From contig JANWVY010000003.1 of the NCBI GenBank assembly GCA_025056455.1, positions 62,001 through 126,000 on the forward strand: a DNA stretch of 64,000 nt, written 5' to 3'. The notes below the pieces were generated by a model. The model did not search any database. It saw only the letters and a list, made by a program, of their open reading frames with translations, and was not told where the DNA came from. The DNA comes from Bryobacteraceae bacterium (GTDB lineage Bacteria > Acidobacteriota > Terriglobia > Bryobacterales > Bryobacteraceae). Of the stretch, positions 1 to 9,370 are shown one piece after another. A program made the position numbers and the translations under genes. Within the stretch, counting starts at the first letter, position 1; every line of letters starts with the position of its first letter.

Positions 1-866
1 AATTCCTGGAGGCGTTTTTTGTACACCGCATCCCAAATGCGCCGCTGAGCTTCGCTCATGCGCTTGTACTCATTGAGAAAGCCTCCAGCCGCTTTGTCTC
101 CCTCTGGCGGCGGATAAAGCTTGAGGTCGCTCGACAGGCTCATGTGACGGTCAATTTGCATCTCACTGTTGTGAGCCGGGCTGGCGCGGTGCTCGTAATC
201 ATCGAAGAGGTTGGGCGGCTCGGGGAAGGTGACGTCTTCAAACCGCGTCAAGTGGTCCGGGCCGGGCATCCAGTTGCGGTGCGGCGCCTTGTGCTGGCAC
301 ATCAGCAGAAAAGGTCTTGAGGGGTCGCGTCCCTTTGACAGCCACTCGAGGGACAAATCCGTTACCACGTCCGTGCAGTAGCCGTTGCGCCGCTTGTTGC
401 CCTGCGGCGTGATGAAATCCGGGTTGTAGTAACTGCCTTGACCGGGAAGCACCTCCCAGGCGTCAAATCCCGTCGGTTTTGACCTGAGATGCCATTTTCC
501 AAATAGCGCGGTCTGATAGCCCGCCTGCTGGAAAAGCTTGGGAAAGGTTTGCTGCGTTCCGTCGAATTCCACTTGATTATCGATCACGCCATTCAAATGG
601 CTATATTTTCCCGTCAAGATCGTGGCCCGGCTAGGGGCACAAATGGAGTTGGTCACACAGCAGTTGTCAAACCGCATCCCTTCCTGTGCGATTCGGTCAA
701 TGTGGGGCGTGTGGATAAAACGTTTGTCGTAACAGCTAATGGCTTGGTAGGCGTGATCGTCGCTGAAAATGAAAAGGATGTTGGGTGGCCGCTGCCGTTG
801 TGCGAAAAGAGAACTCGGAAGGCCAGCTCCGAGCAGCGATTGAAGGAAGTGCCGTCGTTCAAACAT
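1..866 (-). CDS. Sulfatase (formylglycine-dependent), C-terminus cut off by window edge
   Basis: Hydrolyses sulfate esters, probably on exported polysaccharides. About 288 residues are visible and the 3' end runs off the window. The N-terminus starts [15 protein letters not shown], a Tat-type signal with an RR motif and a hydrophobic stretch ending near SLFAQ. It is followed by the alkaline-phosphatase-superfamily metal motif ([11 protein letters not shown]). The sulfatase signature [13 protein letters not shown] is present, with Cys in the position converted to formylglycine, and 'FGKWHL' follows. This makes it a Cys-type sulfatase, seen directly; the substrate cannot be told. The ATG at 866 is the only start placing the Tat motif at the N-terminus. 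It lies downstream of rpmB-rpmG on the same strand with a 120-base gap, so it is probably transcribed separately. Confidence 0.9.
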   Translation of the reverse strand, partial: MFERRHFLQSLLGAGLPSSLFAQRQRPPNILFIFSDDHAYQAISCYDKRFIHTPHIDRIAQEGMRFDNCCVTNSICAPSRATILTGKYSHLNGVIDNQVEFDGTQQTFPKLFQQAGYQTALFGKWHLRSKPTGFDAWEVLPGQGSYYNPDFITPQGNKRRNGYCTDVVTDLSLEWLSKGRDPSRPFLLMCQHKAPHRNWMPGPDHLTRFEDVTFPEPPNLFDDYEHRASPAHNSEMQIDRHMSLSSDLKLYPPPEGDKAAGGFLNEYKRMSEAQRRIWDAVYKKRLQE

Positions 867-986
867 GATCGGCCCTTATTGTAGTCGATCTTCATCTACG
901 CCCGGAGGGGCCCAGCGGGCTTGTCGCCGGAGAAGAGAAGACCGCTCGAACGACGCCCTCAAGCTCGCGTGGAAACTTTCCGCCGC

Positions 987-1142
987 TTAAATCTTCGCTT
1001 CTTTGTACGGAACGCGCTTACGCGCAATCGGATCGTATTTCACTAACGTGAGTTTTTCCGTGGTTTTCTTCGGATTCTTTGACGAGGTGTAGAAATGGCC
1101 CGTGCCTGCCGTAGATACCAGCTTAATCAAAATCCGAGGCAT
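987..1142 (-). CDS. rpmG: 50S ribosomal protein L33
   Basis: A 51-residue ribosomal protein of the large subunit, too short for most ORF callers. The translation begins [19 protein letters not shown] and ends VPYKEAKI, matching the bacterial L33 pattern throughout. It has no CXXC pairs, so it is the zinc-free (C-minus) form. Its start codon overlaps the stop codon of rpmB by one base (TAATG at 1140-1144, read on the minus strand), so the two proteins are likely translationally coupled. Confidence 0.95.
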   Translation of the reverse strand: MPRILIKLVSTAGTGHFYTSSKNPKKTTEKLTLVKYDPIARKRVPYKEAKI

Positions 1143-1378
1143 TAGACCTTCACCCCTTTCTTTCTGAGCTGCGCAATCACTGCGTCAATACCCAGCTTGT
1201 CGATGGTGCGCATGGCGCGAGCCGTCACCTTCAAGCGCACAAACCGCTTTTCACTTGGAACCCAAAAGCGTTTCTCTTGGAGATTGGGCTCAAAACGGCG
1301 GTGCGCACGGTTATTGGCATGCGACACACGGTTGCCGTACTGCGGCTTTTTGCCAGTCACGAGACATACTTTCGCCAT
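1142..1378 (-). CDS. rpmB: 50S ribosomal protein L28
   Basis: A 78-residue large-subunit protein. It begins [21 protein letters not shown], followed by an L28-type '[13 protein letters not shown]' segment, and ends at GVKV. The frame stays open further upstream (to 1489), but the ATG at 1378 is preceded by CCGGAGG at a good distance and matches the family start, so the longer version is rejected. First gene of an rpmB-rpmG pair. A TGTTATACT extended -10 lies about 35 bases upstream. Certain identification. Confidence 0.96.
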   Translation of the reverse strand: MAKVCLVTGKKPQYGNRVSHANNRAHRRFEPNLQEKRFWVPSEKRFVRLKVTARAMRTIDKLGIDAVIAQLRKKGVKV

Positions 1379-1412
1379 TCGAGCAAACCTCCGGAGAGAA
1401 AAGTACCCTCTC

Positions 1413-1421
1413 AGTATAACA
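1413..1421 (-). promoter_or_regulatory. Extended -10 promoter element for rpmB-rpmG
   Basis: On the minus strand the sequence TGTTATACT matches an extended -10 (TGnTATAAT) with one mismatch. It lies 34 bases upstream of the rpmB ATG, leaving a short leader that contains the GGAGG ribosome-binding site. No convincing -35 box is seen, which is compatible with an extended -10 promoter. Position is observed; promoter function is inferred. Confidence 0.45.
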
Positions 1422-1511
1422 GAGGGAAGGCAGCGAAGGTGATGCCCGGGGCAACGAACGAGAGGCGATGACGGGCTGCGCACCAGCAAGCTACAACGCT
1501 ATGCTTTCGGC

Positions 1512-3026
1512 ATGTATTCCTTATCGATCCTTCTCGGCGCAGGGCTCTGGTTGACAAGCGTTTCTCTGGGACAAAGGCTGGGCGTGAATCCCCAGACGCC
1601 AATTCCAACGGCTCCAGCCCAACCCGACACACCCACAGTGCGCAAGCAGGAATTGAAGCTCGGCAATCGCCTGCTGCGATACACAACGACCACCGGTTTC
1701 CTTCCCATTAAGAACGAATCGGGCGAGACGGAGGCGAGCGTCTTCTACATTGCCTATACCCTGGATTCCACTTCCGGCACTGCGAAACGCCCTTTAATGT
1801 TTTCTTTTAACGGGGGACCAGGCTCTTCTTCGGTGTGGTTGCATCTGGGCGCTTTGGGCCCCTACCGGGCCAAGCTTCTGCCCGATGGAGGGCTGCCGCC
1901 TCCTCCCTATGAACTAGCTCCCAACGAACACACTTGGCTTGACATGACGGACCTGGTGTTTATCGATCCCGTGGGCACTGGATACAGCCGGGCCACGAAG
2001 CCTGAGCTCGCCCGAAAGTACAACGGTCTGCAAGGCGACCTAGCTGGTGTGGGCGAATTCATCCGTCTCTATCTCACCCGTTACGGGCGGTGGAGTTCGC
2101 CCCTGTTTTTAATTGGCGAGAGCTACGGCACGACGCGAGCCGCTGGACTTAGCGGATATCTGATCGACCGTGGCATCGCCTTTAACGGGATCCTGTTGAT
2201 CTCCACGGTGCTCAATTTTCAAACCATCCGCTTCACTAAAGGCAATGACCTTCCCTACGTGTTGTATCTGCCGAGTTACACTGCTACGGCTTGGTACCAC
2301 AAAAAGCTCGCGCCCGACCTGCAGACCGACTTGCGCAAGACGCTCGACCAAGCGCGCCAGTTTGCCCTGGGCCCCTATGCGACTGCCCTCGCGAAAGGAG
2401 ATGCCATACCGCCCTCCGAGCGCCAGCAGGTCGCGTCGCAGCTTGCGCGACTCACGGGCTTGAGTGTCCGTTATGTCGAAGACAGCGATCTGCGCATTGA
2501 GATTATGCGGTTCACAAAAGAATTGCTGCGTGACCGGCGACTGGTTGCGGGGAGGCTCGATAGCCGCCTCACGGGATGGGATGGAAACAACGTCGCTGAG
2601 CGCCAGGAATTCGACCCCAGTTTAGCCGCTATCCGTCCGCCGTATACGGCTACGCTAAACGACTACGTGCGCCAGCGCCTGGGCTATGAGACGGATCTCA
2701 ACTACTTCATCTTGGGTGGAGGCATTGCCTCATGGGATTGGGGTTCGGCGGAATCGGGGTTTGCCGATGTGTCCGAGCAGCTGCGCGTGGCCCTGTCTCG
2801 AAATCCTCACATGAAGGTATTCGTGGCTTCCGGTTACTACGATCTCGCCACGCCATTTTTCGCCGCAGAATACAGTCTTCGGCACCTCGGTGTGGACGCC
2901 TCGGCAAAAAAAAATTTCACACTGTCTGAATACGAGGCGGGGCATATGATGTACATTCACGAGCCGTCGCTCGAGAAGCTCCGCCGGGATGCCGGAACTT
3001 TTCTTGAGGCGGCGCTGCGCCGCTAG
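1512..3026 (+). CDS. Secreted serine carboxypeptidase, peptidase family S10
   Basis: An alpha/beta-hydrolase-fold peptidase that removes C-terminal residues at acid pH; family S10 as known from yeast carboxypeptidase Y. The 504-residue protein starts with a hydrophobic signal peptide (residues 1-20, ending SLGQ). It carries the S10 substrate-binding motif FNGGPGSSS (about 99-107), the nucleophile motif GESYG (Ser204), a catalytic Asp in YYDLATP (Asp444) and His in EAGHMMY (His478). All three catalytic residues are present, so it should be active, in the periplasm or outside the cell. Convergent with prs. No ribosome-binding site is obvious before the ATG. Confidence 0.9.
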   Translation: MYSLSILLGAGLWLTSVSLGQRLGVNPQTPIPTAPAQPDTPTVRKQELKLGNRLLRYTTTTGFLPIKNESGETEASVFYIAYTLDSTSGTAKRPLMFSFNGGPGSSSVWLHLGALGPYRAKLLPDGGLPPPPYELAPNEHTWLDMTDLVFIDPVGTGYSRATKPELARKYNGLQGDLAGVGEFIRLYLTRYGRWSSPLFLIGESYGTTRAAGLSGYLIDRGIAFNGILLISTVLNFQTIRFTKGNDLPYVLYLPSYTATAWYHKKLAPDLQTDLRKTLDQARQFALGPYATALAKGDAIPPSERQQVASQLARLTGLSVRYVEDSDLRIEIMRFTKELLRDRRLVAGRLDSRLTGWDGNNVAERQEFDPSLAAIRPPYTATLNDYVRQRLGYETDLNYFILGGGIASWDWGSAESGFADVSEQLRVALSRNPHMKVFVASGYYDLATPFFAAEYSLRHLGVDASAKKNFTLSEYEAGHMMYIHEPSLEKLRRDAGTFLEAALRR

Positions 3027-3111
3027 GCCAGCCCGCGGTCTTTCCCGCAGCCTGCGGCAATCCAAAGTAGCCACTGTGCTGGAGAAAGCTGGGATTCGAG
3101 TGCGGGCCGGC

Positions 3112-4056
3112 TCACACAAACAAGGTCGAGACACTCGTCTCTTCGTGGATGGATTCAATGGCGCGGGCCAGCAGCGACGCTACAGATAGCGTGCGAATCT
3201 TGGGGCTTGCCTTTGCGTCGTCGCGCAGCGGGATGGAATCGCTCAGGACAACTTCGCGTAGGCCAGAGTGGTCGATCCGCGCCACAGCAGGACCTGACAG
3301 CACGGCATGCGTCGCGCAGGCGGAGACCGACTTGGCCCCATGCGTCAACAAAGCCTCGGTTGCTTTCACCAACGTTCCCGCCGTATCGATGATGTCGTCG
3401 ATGATCAGGCAATTGCGGCCATAAACGTCACCGATGATATGCATGATTTCGGCGACGTTGGCCACCTCGCGCCGCTTATCAATAATGGCCAGCGGCGCAT
3501 TCAAGCGCTTGGCGAAGGATCGCGCCCGCTCCACGCCTCCGGCGTCCGGTGAGACCACAGTGAGGTTATCGAGACCTGCGTTCTGCCAGTAGTCGATCAT
3601 CACCGGCGTGGCGAAAAGATGATCCACTGGGATGTCGAAAAATCCTTGAATAGGCGCCGCGTGCAAATCCAAAGCTAGAATGCGATTGGCGCCTGCGGTT
3701 TCAAGCAAGCTAGCTACAAGCTTGGCCGAGATTGGCACGCGGGGCTTATCTTTGCGGTCTTGCCGTGCATAGCCGTAGTAGGGCAAAACTGCCGTGATCC
3801 GATCGGCGGAGGCGCGCTTTAACGCATCAATCATCAGCAATAATTCCATCAGATGCCGGTCCACGGGCGTGCACGTTGGCTGCACGACGAAGACGTCAGC
3901 ACCCCGCACGTTTTCTTTGATCTGAACGTGAATTTCGCCGTCAGAAAAGGCCTTGACCTCAGCTTCACCAAGCGGTTGCCCGAGATGCCGGCAGATGGCG
4001 CAGGCCAGGTCCAGGTTGGCGTTGCCGCTGAACACTTGAAGTTTGTCGAAACTCAT
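3112..4056 (-). CDS. prs: Ribose-phosphate pyrophosphokinase (PRPP synthetase)
   Basis: Makes 5-phosphoribosyl-1-pyrophosphate from ribose 5-phosphate and ATP, feeding nucleotide, His and Trp synthesis. From the chosen start the protein is 314 residues, normal for the family. It has the N-terminal 'SGNANLDLA' segment, the ATP/Mg region ([19 protein letters not shown]) and the PRPP-binding loop DDIIDTAGT. An in-frame ATG at 4083 would add nine residues (MAAPKLVRR). The start at 4056 ([11 protein letters not shown]) agrees better with the family, but neither has a clear ribosome-binding site. Stands alone, convergent with the S10 peptidase gene. Confidence 0.95.
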   Translation of the reverse strand: MSFDKLQVFSGNANLDLACAICRHLGQPLGEAEVKAFSDGEIHVQIKENVRGADVFVVQPTCTPVDRHLMELLLMIDALKRASADRITAVLPYYGYARQDRKDKPRVPISAKLVASLLETAGANRILALDLHAAPIQGFFDIPVDHLFATPVMIDYWQNAGLDNLTVVSPDAGGVERARSFAKRLNAPLAIIDKRREVANVAEIMHIIGDVYGRNCLIIDDIIDTAGTLVKATEALLTHGAKSVSACATHAVLSGPAVARIDHSGLREVVLSDSIPLRDDAKASPKIRTLSVASLLARAIESIHEETSVSTLFV

Positions 4057-4370
4057 TCTGCGTACTAGTTTAGGCGCGGCCATAGGGACAATCGTGGAAG
4101 ATGCTGGTCAAGGCCGTCGAACCAGCCGAGTTCGCAAGAGAACGGGCGGGTGGTAAGTCTGGCCGCGCCATGCGGGCGCGCTCGCGATACGTTCGGAAGC
4201 TTCAGTAGGAATAACTTGATCCCCCGAAAAATGAATGGTACATGAAGCCGCCGTTACCGGTCAATTTCAACCTTTGGCCCTGCAGTCCGGAGTGAAGCGC
4301 CGAACCGAACCGCTGAGCCGCTGCCTTGTGATACAAAGGCAAAGATAACGAAGCACGTTGAGGGAATCCG

Positions 4371-5654
4371 ATGCCGAAAAACACTTCTCTTGCTGATCAA
4401 CCTGCCGTGCGCCGGCGACAAGTTATTCAATCTCTGATGGGCGTTTTGGGACTGACGGTGGCCGAAGAGGCCGCGGCGCAGCAGGCGGCGGCACAACTTG
4501 CGGCCACGGGACGTGACCCCAAGGACGCTCCGATTGCGGCTCGAGACAAGTTGCGGATTACCAAACTGGAAACGTTTCTCGTCAAGCCGCGGTGGTTGTT
4601 CCTCAAAATTCACACCAACGCGGGAATCACTGGCCTCGGCGAGCCCATTCTTGAGGGGCGGGCTTTGACTTGTCAAATGGCAGTGAAAGAAATCGAGCCC
4701 TATTTGATCGGAAAGGATCCGCGTGCGGTGGCCCATCACTGGCAGGCGATTTACCGGCATGCGTTCTATCGCGGGGGGCCCATCCTGACCAGCGCTCTGA
4801 GTGGAATTGACCAGGCGCTTTGGGATATCAAGGGCAAAGCCTTGGGAGTGCCCGTCTACGAGCTGTTGGGTGGGCCTACGCGCAATAAGGTACGCGTGTA
4901 CTCCCATGCGCGTACGCCAGAAGCGATCGTAAACGACAAGAAGCGGGGTTTCACTGCGTTCAAAACCGGGCCTGCCACGCGCCGTCCAGCCCGCTACGTG
5001 GAAAGTCCCGCGGAGATCCAATACGCTGCGGAAAAATTCGCCGAACTTCGGAAGGCGGCCGGACCGGACTGCGACATTGGGATAGACTTCCATGGGGCCA
5101 TTAGCCCGGCTCACGCCAAGATGCTGATCAAGGCCTACGAGCCCTACCATCCCATGTTCATTGAAGAGCCGTGCCAAGCTCAGAATCACAACGTCATGGC
5201 GGAAATTGCCCGGAGCACCCACCTGCCCATTGCCACCGGCGAGCGTGTCTTCACCAAGTGGGGATTCCGGGAAGTCCTCGAATGCAAGGCAGCGACCATC
5301 CTCCAGCCCGATCTTTGCCATGCAGGCGGAATTACGGAGGTGCGTTTGATTGCCGGCATGGCGGAAGCCTACTACGCCTCGATTGCCCCCCACAACCCAC
5401 TGGGCCCCATTTCGCTCGCCGCAGGCGTGCAAATCGCGGCCTCAATCCCCAATTTCTTGATCCAAGAGCAAGTGAGTCTTGGCGAAGGATATCTCAAAAA
5501 GCCGTTTCAGGTGAAAGATGGCTACCTCGAACTTCCAACCGCGCCTGGGCTTGGCATTGAGCTCGACGAAAATGCCATGGCCGACAAGATCGGTCACGAT
5601 TGGAAGAACCCGGAAACCTATGACGCCGACGACGGCAGCGTCGTAGACTGGTAG
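4371..5654 (+). CDS. D-galactonate dehydratase-like enzyme (enolase superfamily) with Tat-like N-terminus
   Basis: Member of the mandelate racemase/muconate-lactonising enolase superfamily that dehydrates sugar acids, closest in pattern to DgoD (D-galactonate to 2-dehydro-3-deoxy-galactonate). Metal ligands and catalytic residues are visible: Asp and His in IGIDFHG, Glu in FIEEP, Glu in ATGERVF, and His in IAPHNPLGP. The first 40 residues are not part of the fold: they carry an RRRQ motif and a moderately hydrophobic stretch ending AAQQ, resembling a Tat signal, odd for an enzyme usually cytoplasmic. The next gene, 15 bases downstream, is a KDPG-type aldolase, so the two probably perform consecutive steps of a De Ley-Doudoroff-like route. 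Exact substrate is inferred. Confidence 0.85.
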   Translation: MPKNTSLADQPAVRRRQVIQSLMGVLGLTVAEEAAAQQAAAQLAATGRDPKDAPIAARDKLRITKLETFLVKPRWLFLKIHTNAGITGLGEPILEGRALTCQMAVKEIEPYLIGKDPRAVAHHWQAIYRHAFYRGGPILTSALSGIDQALWDIKGKALGVPVYELLGGPTRNKVRVYSHARTPEAIVNDKKRGFTAFKTGPATRRPARYVESPAEIQYAAEKFAELRKAAGPDCDIGIDFHGAISPAHAKMLIKAYEPYHPMFIEEPCQAQNHNVMAEIARSTHLPIATGERVFTKWGFREVLECKAATILQPDLCHAGGITEVRLIAGMAEAYYASIAPHNPLGPISLAAGVQIAASIPNFLIQEQVSLGEGYLKKPFQVKDGYLELPTAPGLGIELDENAMADKIGHDWKNPETYDADDGSVVDW

Positions 5655-5669
5655 CGGCACTTCGAACCT

Positions 5670-6326
5670 ATGACGAAACATCAAGTATTGTCCGCAATTA
5701 TCGAAATTGGGGTTGTGCCGGTCGTTCGCACGGCAACGGCTGAGCAAGCCCTGCGGGCGATCGACGCGATCTACGAGGGCGGGATCCGCGCCGCTGAAAT
5801 TACGATGACTGTGCCGGGGGCCGTTGCCGCGCTGGAGAAAGTCGCAGACAAGTTCGGCCACAAAATCGTACTCGGGGCCGGCACAGTTCTCGATCCGGAA
5901 ACCTGCCGCGCCTGTTTTCTCGCTGGGGCGCAATTTATCGTCACCCCAAGCCTTCGCCTCAGCGTCATCGAAATGGCAAGACGGTATGCAAAACCGATTC
6001 TGCCCGGAGCCCTCACGCCTACGGAAGTGCTCACCGCCTGGGAGCATGGAGCGGATGTGGTGAAAGTTTTTCCCGCGAATGCCGTGGGCGGCCCAAAGTA
6101 CATCAAAGCCTTAAAGGGGCCTTTCCCTCAAATTGAAATGATTCCCACAGGCGGGGTCAACCTGGAAACGGCGGGCGAGTTTCTCAAGGCCGGAGCCTGC
6201 GCCGTGGCCGTTGGCGGGGAACTGGTTGACGGCAAGACGCTCCAGGAGGGCCGATACGAAGTGATCACCCAACGGGCCAAGCAATACCTGGAAGTGGTTC
6301 GAAAGGCGCGCGCCGAGATGGCATAG
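5670..6326 (+). CDS. eda: 2-dehydro-3-deoxy-phosphogluconate/phosphogalactonate aldolase (KDPG family)
   Basis: Class I aldolase splitting 2-keto-3-deoxy-6-phospho sugar acids into pyruvate and glyceraldehyde 3-phosphate. The 218-residue length is normal. Visible motifs are the catalytic Glu in AAEITMT, GAGTVLDPE, and the Schiff-base Lys in VVKVFPANAVGG, followed by the phosphate-binding IPTGGVNLE. It sits 15 bases after the DgoD-like gene, in the same operon. That context suggests the substrate is 2-dehydro-3-deoxy-6-phosphogalactonate (a DgoA role) as much as KDPG. No 2-keto-3-deoxy sugar kinase is in the window. Confidence 0.88.
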   Translation: MTKHQVLSAIIEIGVVPVVRTATAEQALRAIDAIYEGGIRAAEITMTVPGAVAALEKVADKFGHKIVLGAGTVLDPETCRACFLAGAQFIVTPSLRLSVIEMARRYAKPILPGALTPTEVLTAWEHGADVVKVFPANAVGGPKYIKALKGPFPQIEMIPTGGVNLETAGEFLKAGACAVAVGGELVDGKTLQEGRYEVITQRAKQYLEVVRKARAEMA

Positions 6327-6528
6327 CGCGGCCAGCGGGACTTGACCACTTGGCTCGGTCACGGAGCTAGGGTGATGGATCAACTCGTAGCCCGACGCTG
6401 GGGCGCGGACGAGGTCTCGTGAACGCCATTGACCAAACTGAAAAGAGTTTTTCATTCGGAGTTTTCAGTGGGCGTGTTTCACTACTAAGCCAGACTAACC
6501 TCAACGGCAAAGGAAACACCCCACCTTT

Positions 6529-8472
6529 ATGTCTCAATCCTTTGAAACGATCCTTCGAAAGCGGTTTGGCCGGCGCGCCCTGTTTGGCGGTACGGCCCGG
6601 ATGATCCCCCTGGCTGCGTTCGCAGCTGGCATGCAACAGCGCGGTTCTGCTGCTGACTCGCCTGAAGCGGTTCCGGCTTCCCCCGAAGAACCGAAAGTCG
6701 CAGAACGCGACGCTGCGCGCGACTCGAGACTACAGTTCCAGCCTATTGCCGGCACCACACGCGACGCGGTGGTTGTCGCTTCGGGCTACCGGTCGGACTT
6801 GTTGATTGCTTGGGGCGACCCTTTGTTTAACGATTCGCCGCCGTTTGATCCCAGCCGGCAAACCGGTCGCAGCCAGTCGTTGCAGTTTGGATATAACGTC
6901 GACTGGATGGGTTTTTTCCCCTTGCCCGCCTACGAAGTGAAGAATTCAAGTCACGGCCTCATCGTGGTCAACCACGAATACACCAACCCCGAATTGATGT
7001 TCAAAAATTGGGGCGGTTTTGAGAATCAGACCAAGGACCAGACGGAAGTGGAACTCGAGGCGCACGGCTTGAGCGTGATCGAGGTGATGCGCGATCGCAG
7101 TGGTCGCTGGCGCTACATTCAAGGAAGCCGCTTCAACCGCCGCATTACCGCCACGACTTTCTGCCGGCTCACGGGACCAGCCGCGGGATCCCGCTGGATG
7201 CAAACCTCAGCTGACCTGTCCGGTGACACGGTCATGGGCACGCTGAACAACTGTGCTGGCGGGGAGACACCCTGGGGTACGGCGATCTCCGGCGAGGAAA
7301 ACTTCCATCAGTACTTCTCCAACGTAAACGGCCTACCAACCGGACCCGTGCGGACGCTTCATTCTCGTTACGGCATACCGGGCGGCAATGGCTCCTATCC
7401 TTGGGCTCGGCACTTTCGACGGTTCGACGTGGCTCAGGAACCCAATGAGCCCTTCCGCCATGGCTGGATGGTGGAATTCGATCCCTACGATCCGACCTCG
7501 ATGCCGAAAAAGCGCACCGCTCTAGGCCGTTTCCGCCACGAGGGATGCACCTTCCAGATTGCTCGCAACGGCCGCGTGGTCGGCTATATGGGTGACGACG
7601 AGCGTTTCCAATACATGTACAAATACGTCAGTAGAGGAGTCTTCAATCCCTTCGACCGCGCCGCCAACGATAAGCTGCTCGATGAGGGCACTCTGTATGT
7701 CGCCAAGCTGAACGAGGATGGAACGGGCGAGTGGCTGGCGCTGGTGCAAGGCAACGGGCCATTGACTGCGGCCAACGGCTATCCCACCCAAGCTGAGGTC
7801 CTCATTGATACCCGCGGCGCCGCAACCCTGCTCGGCGCCACGCCCATGGACCGGCCGGAAGACATGGAAGCGAATCCCGTCACCGGAAAAGTGTACGTGG
7901 CGTTGACCAATAACACGGCTCGCACCGACCGCCAGGTGAACAAGAGCAACCCCCGTGCCAATAACCGCTTTGGTCACATCTTGGAAATTACCGAAGATGA
8001 CGGCGACCACACGTCAACCAAATTCACTTGGGAGATCTTCATGCTCTGCGGCGATGGGAAAGTAGCCTCGCATGGAGCGTTCTTTGCTGGCTACGACCCG
8101 ACGAAAGTCAGTGCCATCGCAAACCCTGACAACATCATCTTCGACAACAAGGGGAATCTGTGGATCTCCACAGACGGCCAGCCGAGTTCCCTGCGCATCA
8201 ACGACGGGGTCTACGCCGTGGCGACCGAAGGCCCGGAACGCGGCAATGTGAAACAGCTTTTGAGTGTTGCCGTTGGAGCTGAGGCGGCCAGCCTGGTTCT
8301 CACGCCCGACAACACCGCGCTGTTTGTCTCCGTCCAGCATCCTGGTGAAGGGGGAAAATGGACCGACAATCCCTCGGAAGCCATTAGCAATTTCCCGGAT
8401 TCCAAACAGCCAGCTCGGCCTGCACTCGTTGTCGTCACTAAAACCTCTGGTAGTCCGATCATCGGCACCTAG
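6529..8472 (+). CDS. PhoX-family alkaline phosphatase (DUF839), Tat-exported
   Basis: Exported phosphomonoesterase of the calcium/iron-dependent PhoX family. The N-terminus carries a Tat motif (GRRALFGG, residues 14-21) and a hydrophobic stretch ending near residue 35. Family hallmarks are VNHEYTNPE and the NNCAGGETPWGT segment, whose Cys (about residue 242) matches the conserved metal-site Cys known from Pseudomonas PhoX. 'GEENFHQYF' and RPEDMEANP follow. At 647 residues it is in the family range. The ATG lies 13 bases after AAAGGAAA. Role: phosphate scavenging in the periplasm. No Pho-box was recognised upstream. Confidence 0.88.
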   Translation: MSQSFETILRKRFGRRALFGGTARMIPLAAFAAGMQQRGSAADSPEAVPASPEEPKVAERDAARDSRLQFQPIAGTTRDAVVVASGYRSDLLIAWGDPLFNDSPPFDPSRQTGRSQSLQFGYNVDWMGFFPLPAYEVKNSSHGLIVVNHEYTNPELMFKNWGGFENQTKDQTEVELEAHGLSVIEVMRDRSGRWRYIQGSRFNRRITATTFCRLTGPAAGSRWMQTSADLSGDTVMGTLNNCAGGETPWGTAISGEENFHQYFSNVNGLPTGPVRTLHSRYGIPGGNGSYPWARHFRRFDVAQEPNEPFRHGWMVEFDPYDPTSMPKKRTALGRFRHEGCTFQIARNGRVVGYMGDDERFQYMYKYVSRGVFNPFDRAANDKLLDEGTLYVAKLNEDGTGEWLALVQGNGPLTAANGYPTQAEVLIDTRGAATLLGATPMDRPEDMEANPVTGKVYVALTNNTARTDRQVNKSNPRANNRFGHILEITEDDGDHTSTKFTWEIFMLCGDGKVASHGAFFAGYDPTKVSAIANPDNIIFDNKGNLWISTDGQPSSLRINDGVYAVATEGPERGNVKQLLSVAVGAEAASLVLTPDNTALFVSVQHPGEGGKWTDNPSEAISNFPDSKQPARPALVVVTKTSGSPIIGT

Positions 8473-8632
8473 TTTGGTATGCGCCGGCGGGCGCCGGGTG
8501 TGACGGGGTTGAAGGCTCTCCGTCGCACCCGCGCTCTCAAACGGCAAGCTCTCTTGTCCCGGGGCAGAAAGCACAAGTCAACGACGAGCTTTGAGGGAAT
8601 GCCCAAGCCGGAAAACAACGAGCCCGTTGTGG

Positions 8633-9370
8633 CTAACGGCGGAGAGCTTTTTCGATCGCCTCTTCGGCAAGCGGCGCCATCAGCGCATAACCCGCGTCAT
8701 TCGGAATCAGCCCGTCGACCGTTAGGTCTCGCCGGAATGAGCGCCCATCCACCAGCACGGAGTAGTAGTCGAGATAGACAAGCTGATTTTCCGCGGCGAA
8801 CTCCTTGAGCCACTGATTGAGGCCGATGATTTTTCCCGGCGGCCGTCGATCGGTCAGCTTGCGTCCGCAGTCGCAGACAGGAAGGATCGAGGCGATCACA
8901 GGCCGAATGCCATGAAAGCGGGCGAGATCCACCATCGAGGCAAAGTGGTCGGCCATGGTCCCCAGGGTGGAGGGTCCCATGACGCTTGCCAGATCATTTG
9001 TGCCAGCCTGAATGATGACCACTTTCGGTTTGAGCGAGATCACATCCTGGCGGAAACGGACCAGCATTTGGGCCGTGGTTTGGCGGGTGATGCCCCGGTT
9101 GAAGTAAGGCTTGCCCGGAAAAAAAGGAGTCTTGCCACTACCCCAGTGTTCGGTAATTTCGTCTCCTAAAAACACGACGCGGTCGACCCCAGGGCGGAGT
9201 CTGATCTCCGTATTTTCGCTGCCGTAGCGCGTCAGGCCGGCCCAATCCATTAAAACGCGGCGGTAGGCGTCAAGTTCTTGCTCGAGTTGCTGGCGGGTTC
9301 GGCCGTTGTCGCTACCTGAGGCAGGCGGCCCGCCGAGAAGAACCAGCCAAGGAAGAATAGCAGCTATCAT
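8633..9370 (-). CDS. SGNH/GDSL-hydrolase-fold protein with catalytic Ser and His replaced
   Basis: An exported 245-residue SGNH-fold protein with signal peptide residues 1-20. The four blocks can be placed. Block I reads [13 protein letters not shown], with Glu71 where the nucleophile Ser of GDSI normally stands. Block II Gly is in [11 protein letters not shown]. Block III Asn is in [10 protein letters not shown] (Asn125). Block V reads [11 protein letters not shown], with Ile222 where the catalytic His of DGLHPN normally stands. Two of the four SGNH residues are therefore missing, and the hydrolase may be inactive or have another function. Its ATG overlaps the stop codon of the upstream beta-propeller gene by four bases (ATGA), so the two are coupled and may act together. 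Confidence 0.85.
   Translation of the reverse strand: MIAAILPWLVLLGGPPASGSDNGRTRQQLEQELDAYRRVLMDWAGLTRYGSENTEIRLRPGVDRVVFLGDEITEHWGSGKTPFFPGKPYFNRGITRQTTAQMLVRFRQDVISLKPKVVIIQAGTNDLASVMGPSTLGTMADHFASMVDLARFHGIRPVIASILPVCDCGRKLTDRRPPGKIIGLNQWLKEFAAENQLVYLDYYSVLVDGRSFRRDLTVDGLIPNDAGYALMAPLAEEAIEKALRR

Noticed and set aside
1379-1489. N-terminal extension of L28
   Set aside because: The family start and a GGAGG ribosome-binding site support the ATG at 1378; the upstream part matches nothing.
4254-5432. 392-residue open frame on the minus strand across the dgoD-like gene
   Set aside because: It is antisense to a gene with clear enzyme motifs, has no recognisable domain, and such long shadow frames are common in GC-rich sequence.
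8480-8500. CCGGCG/CGCCGG palindrome after the PhoX gene as a terminator
   Set aside because: The loop would be only two bases and no T-run follows.
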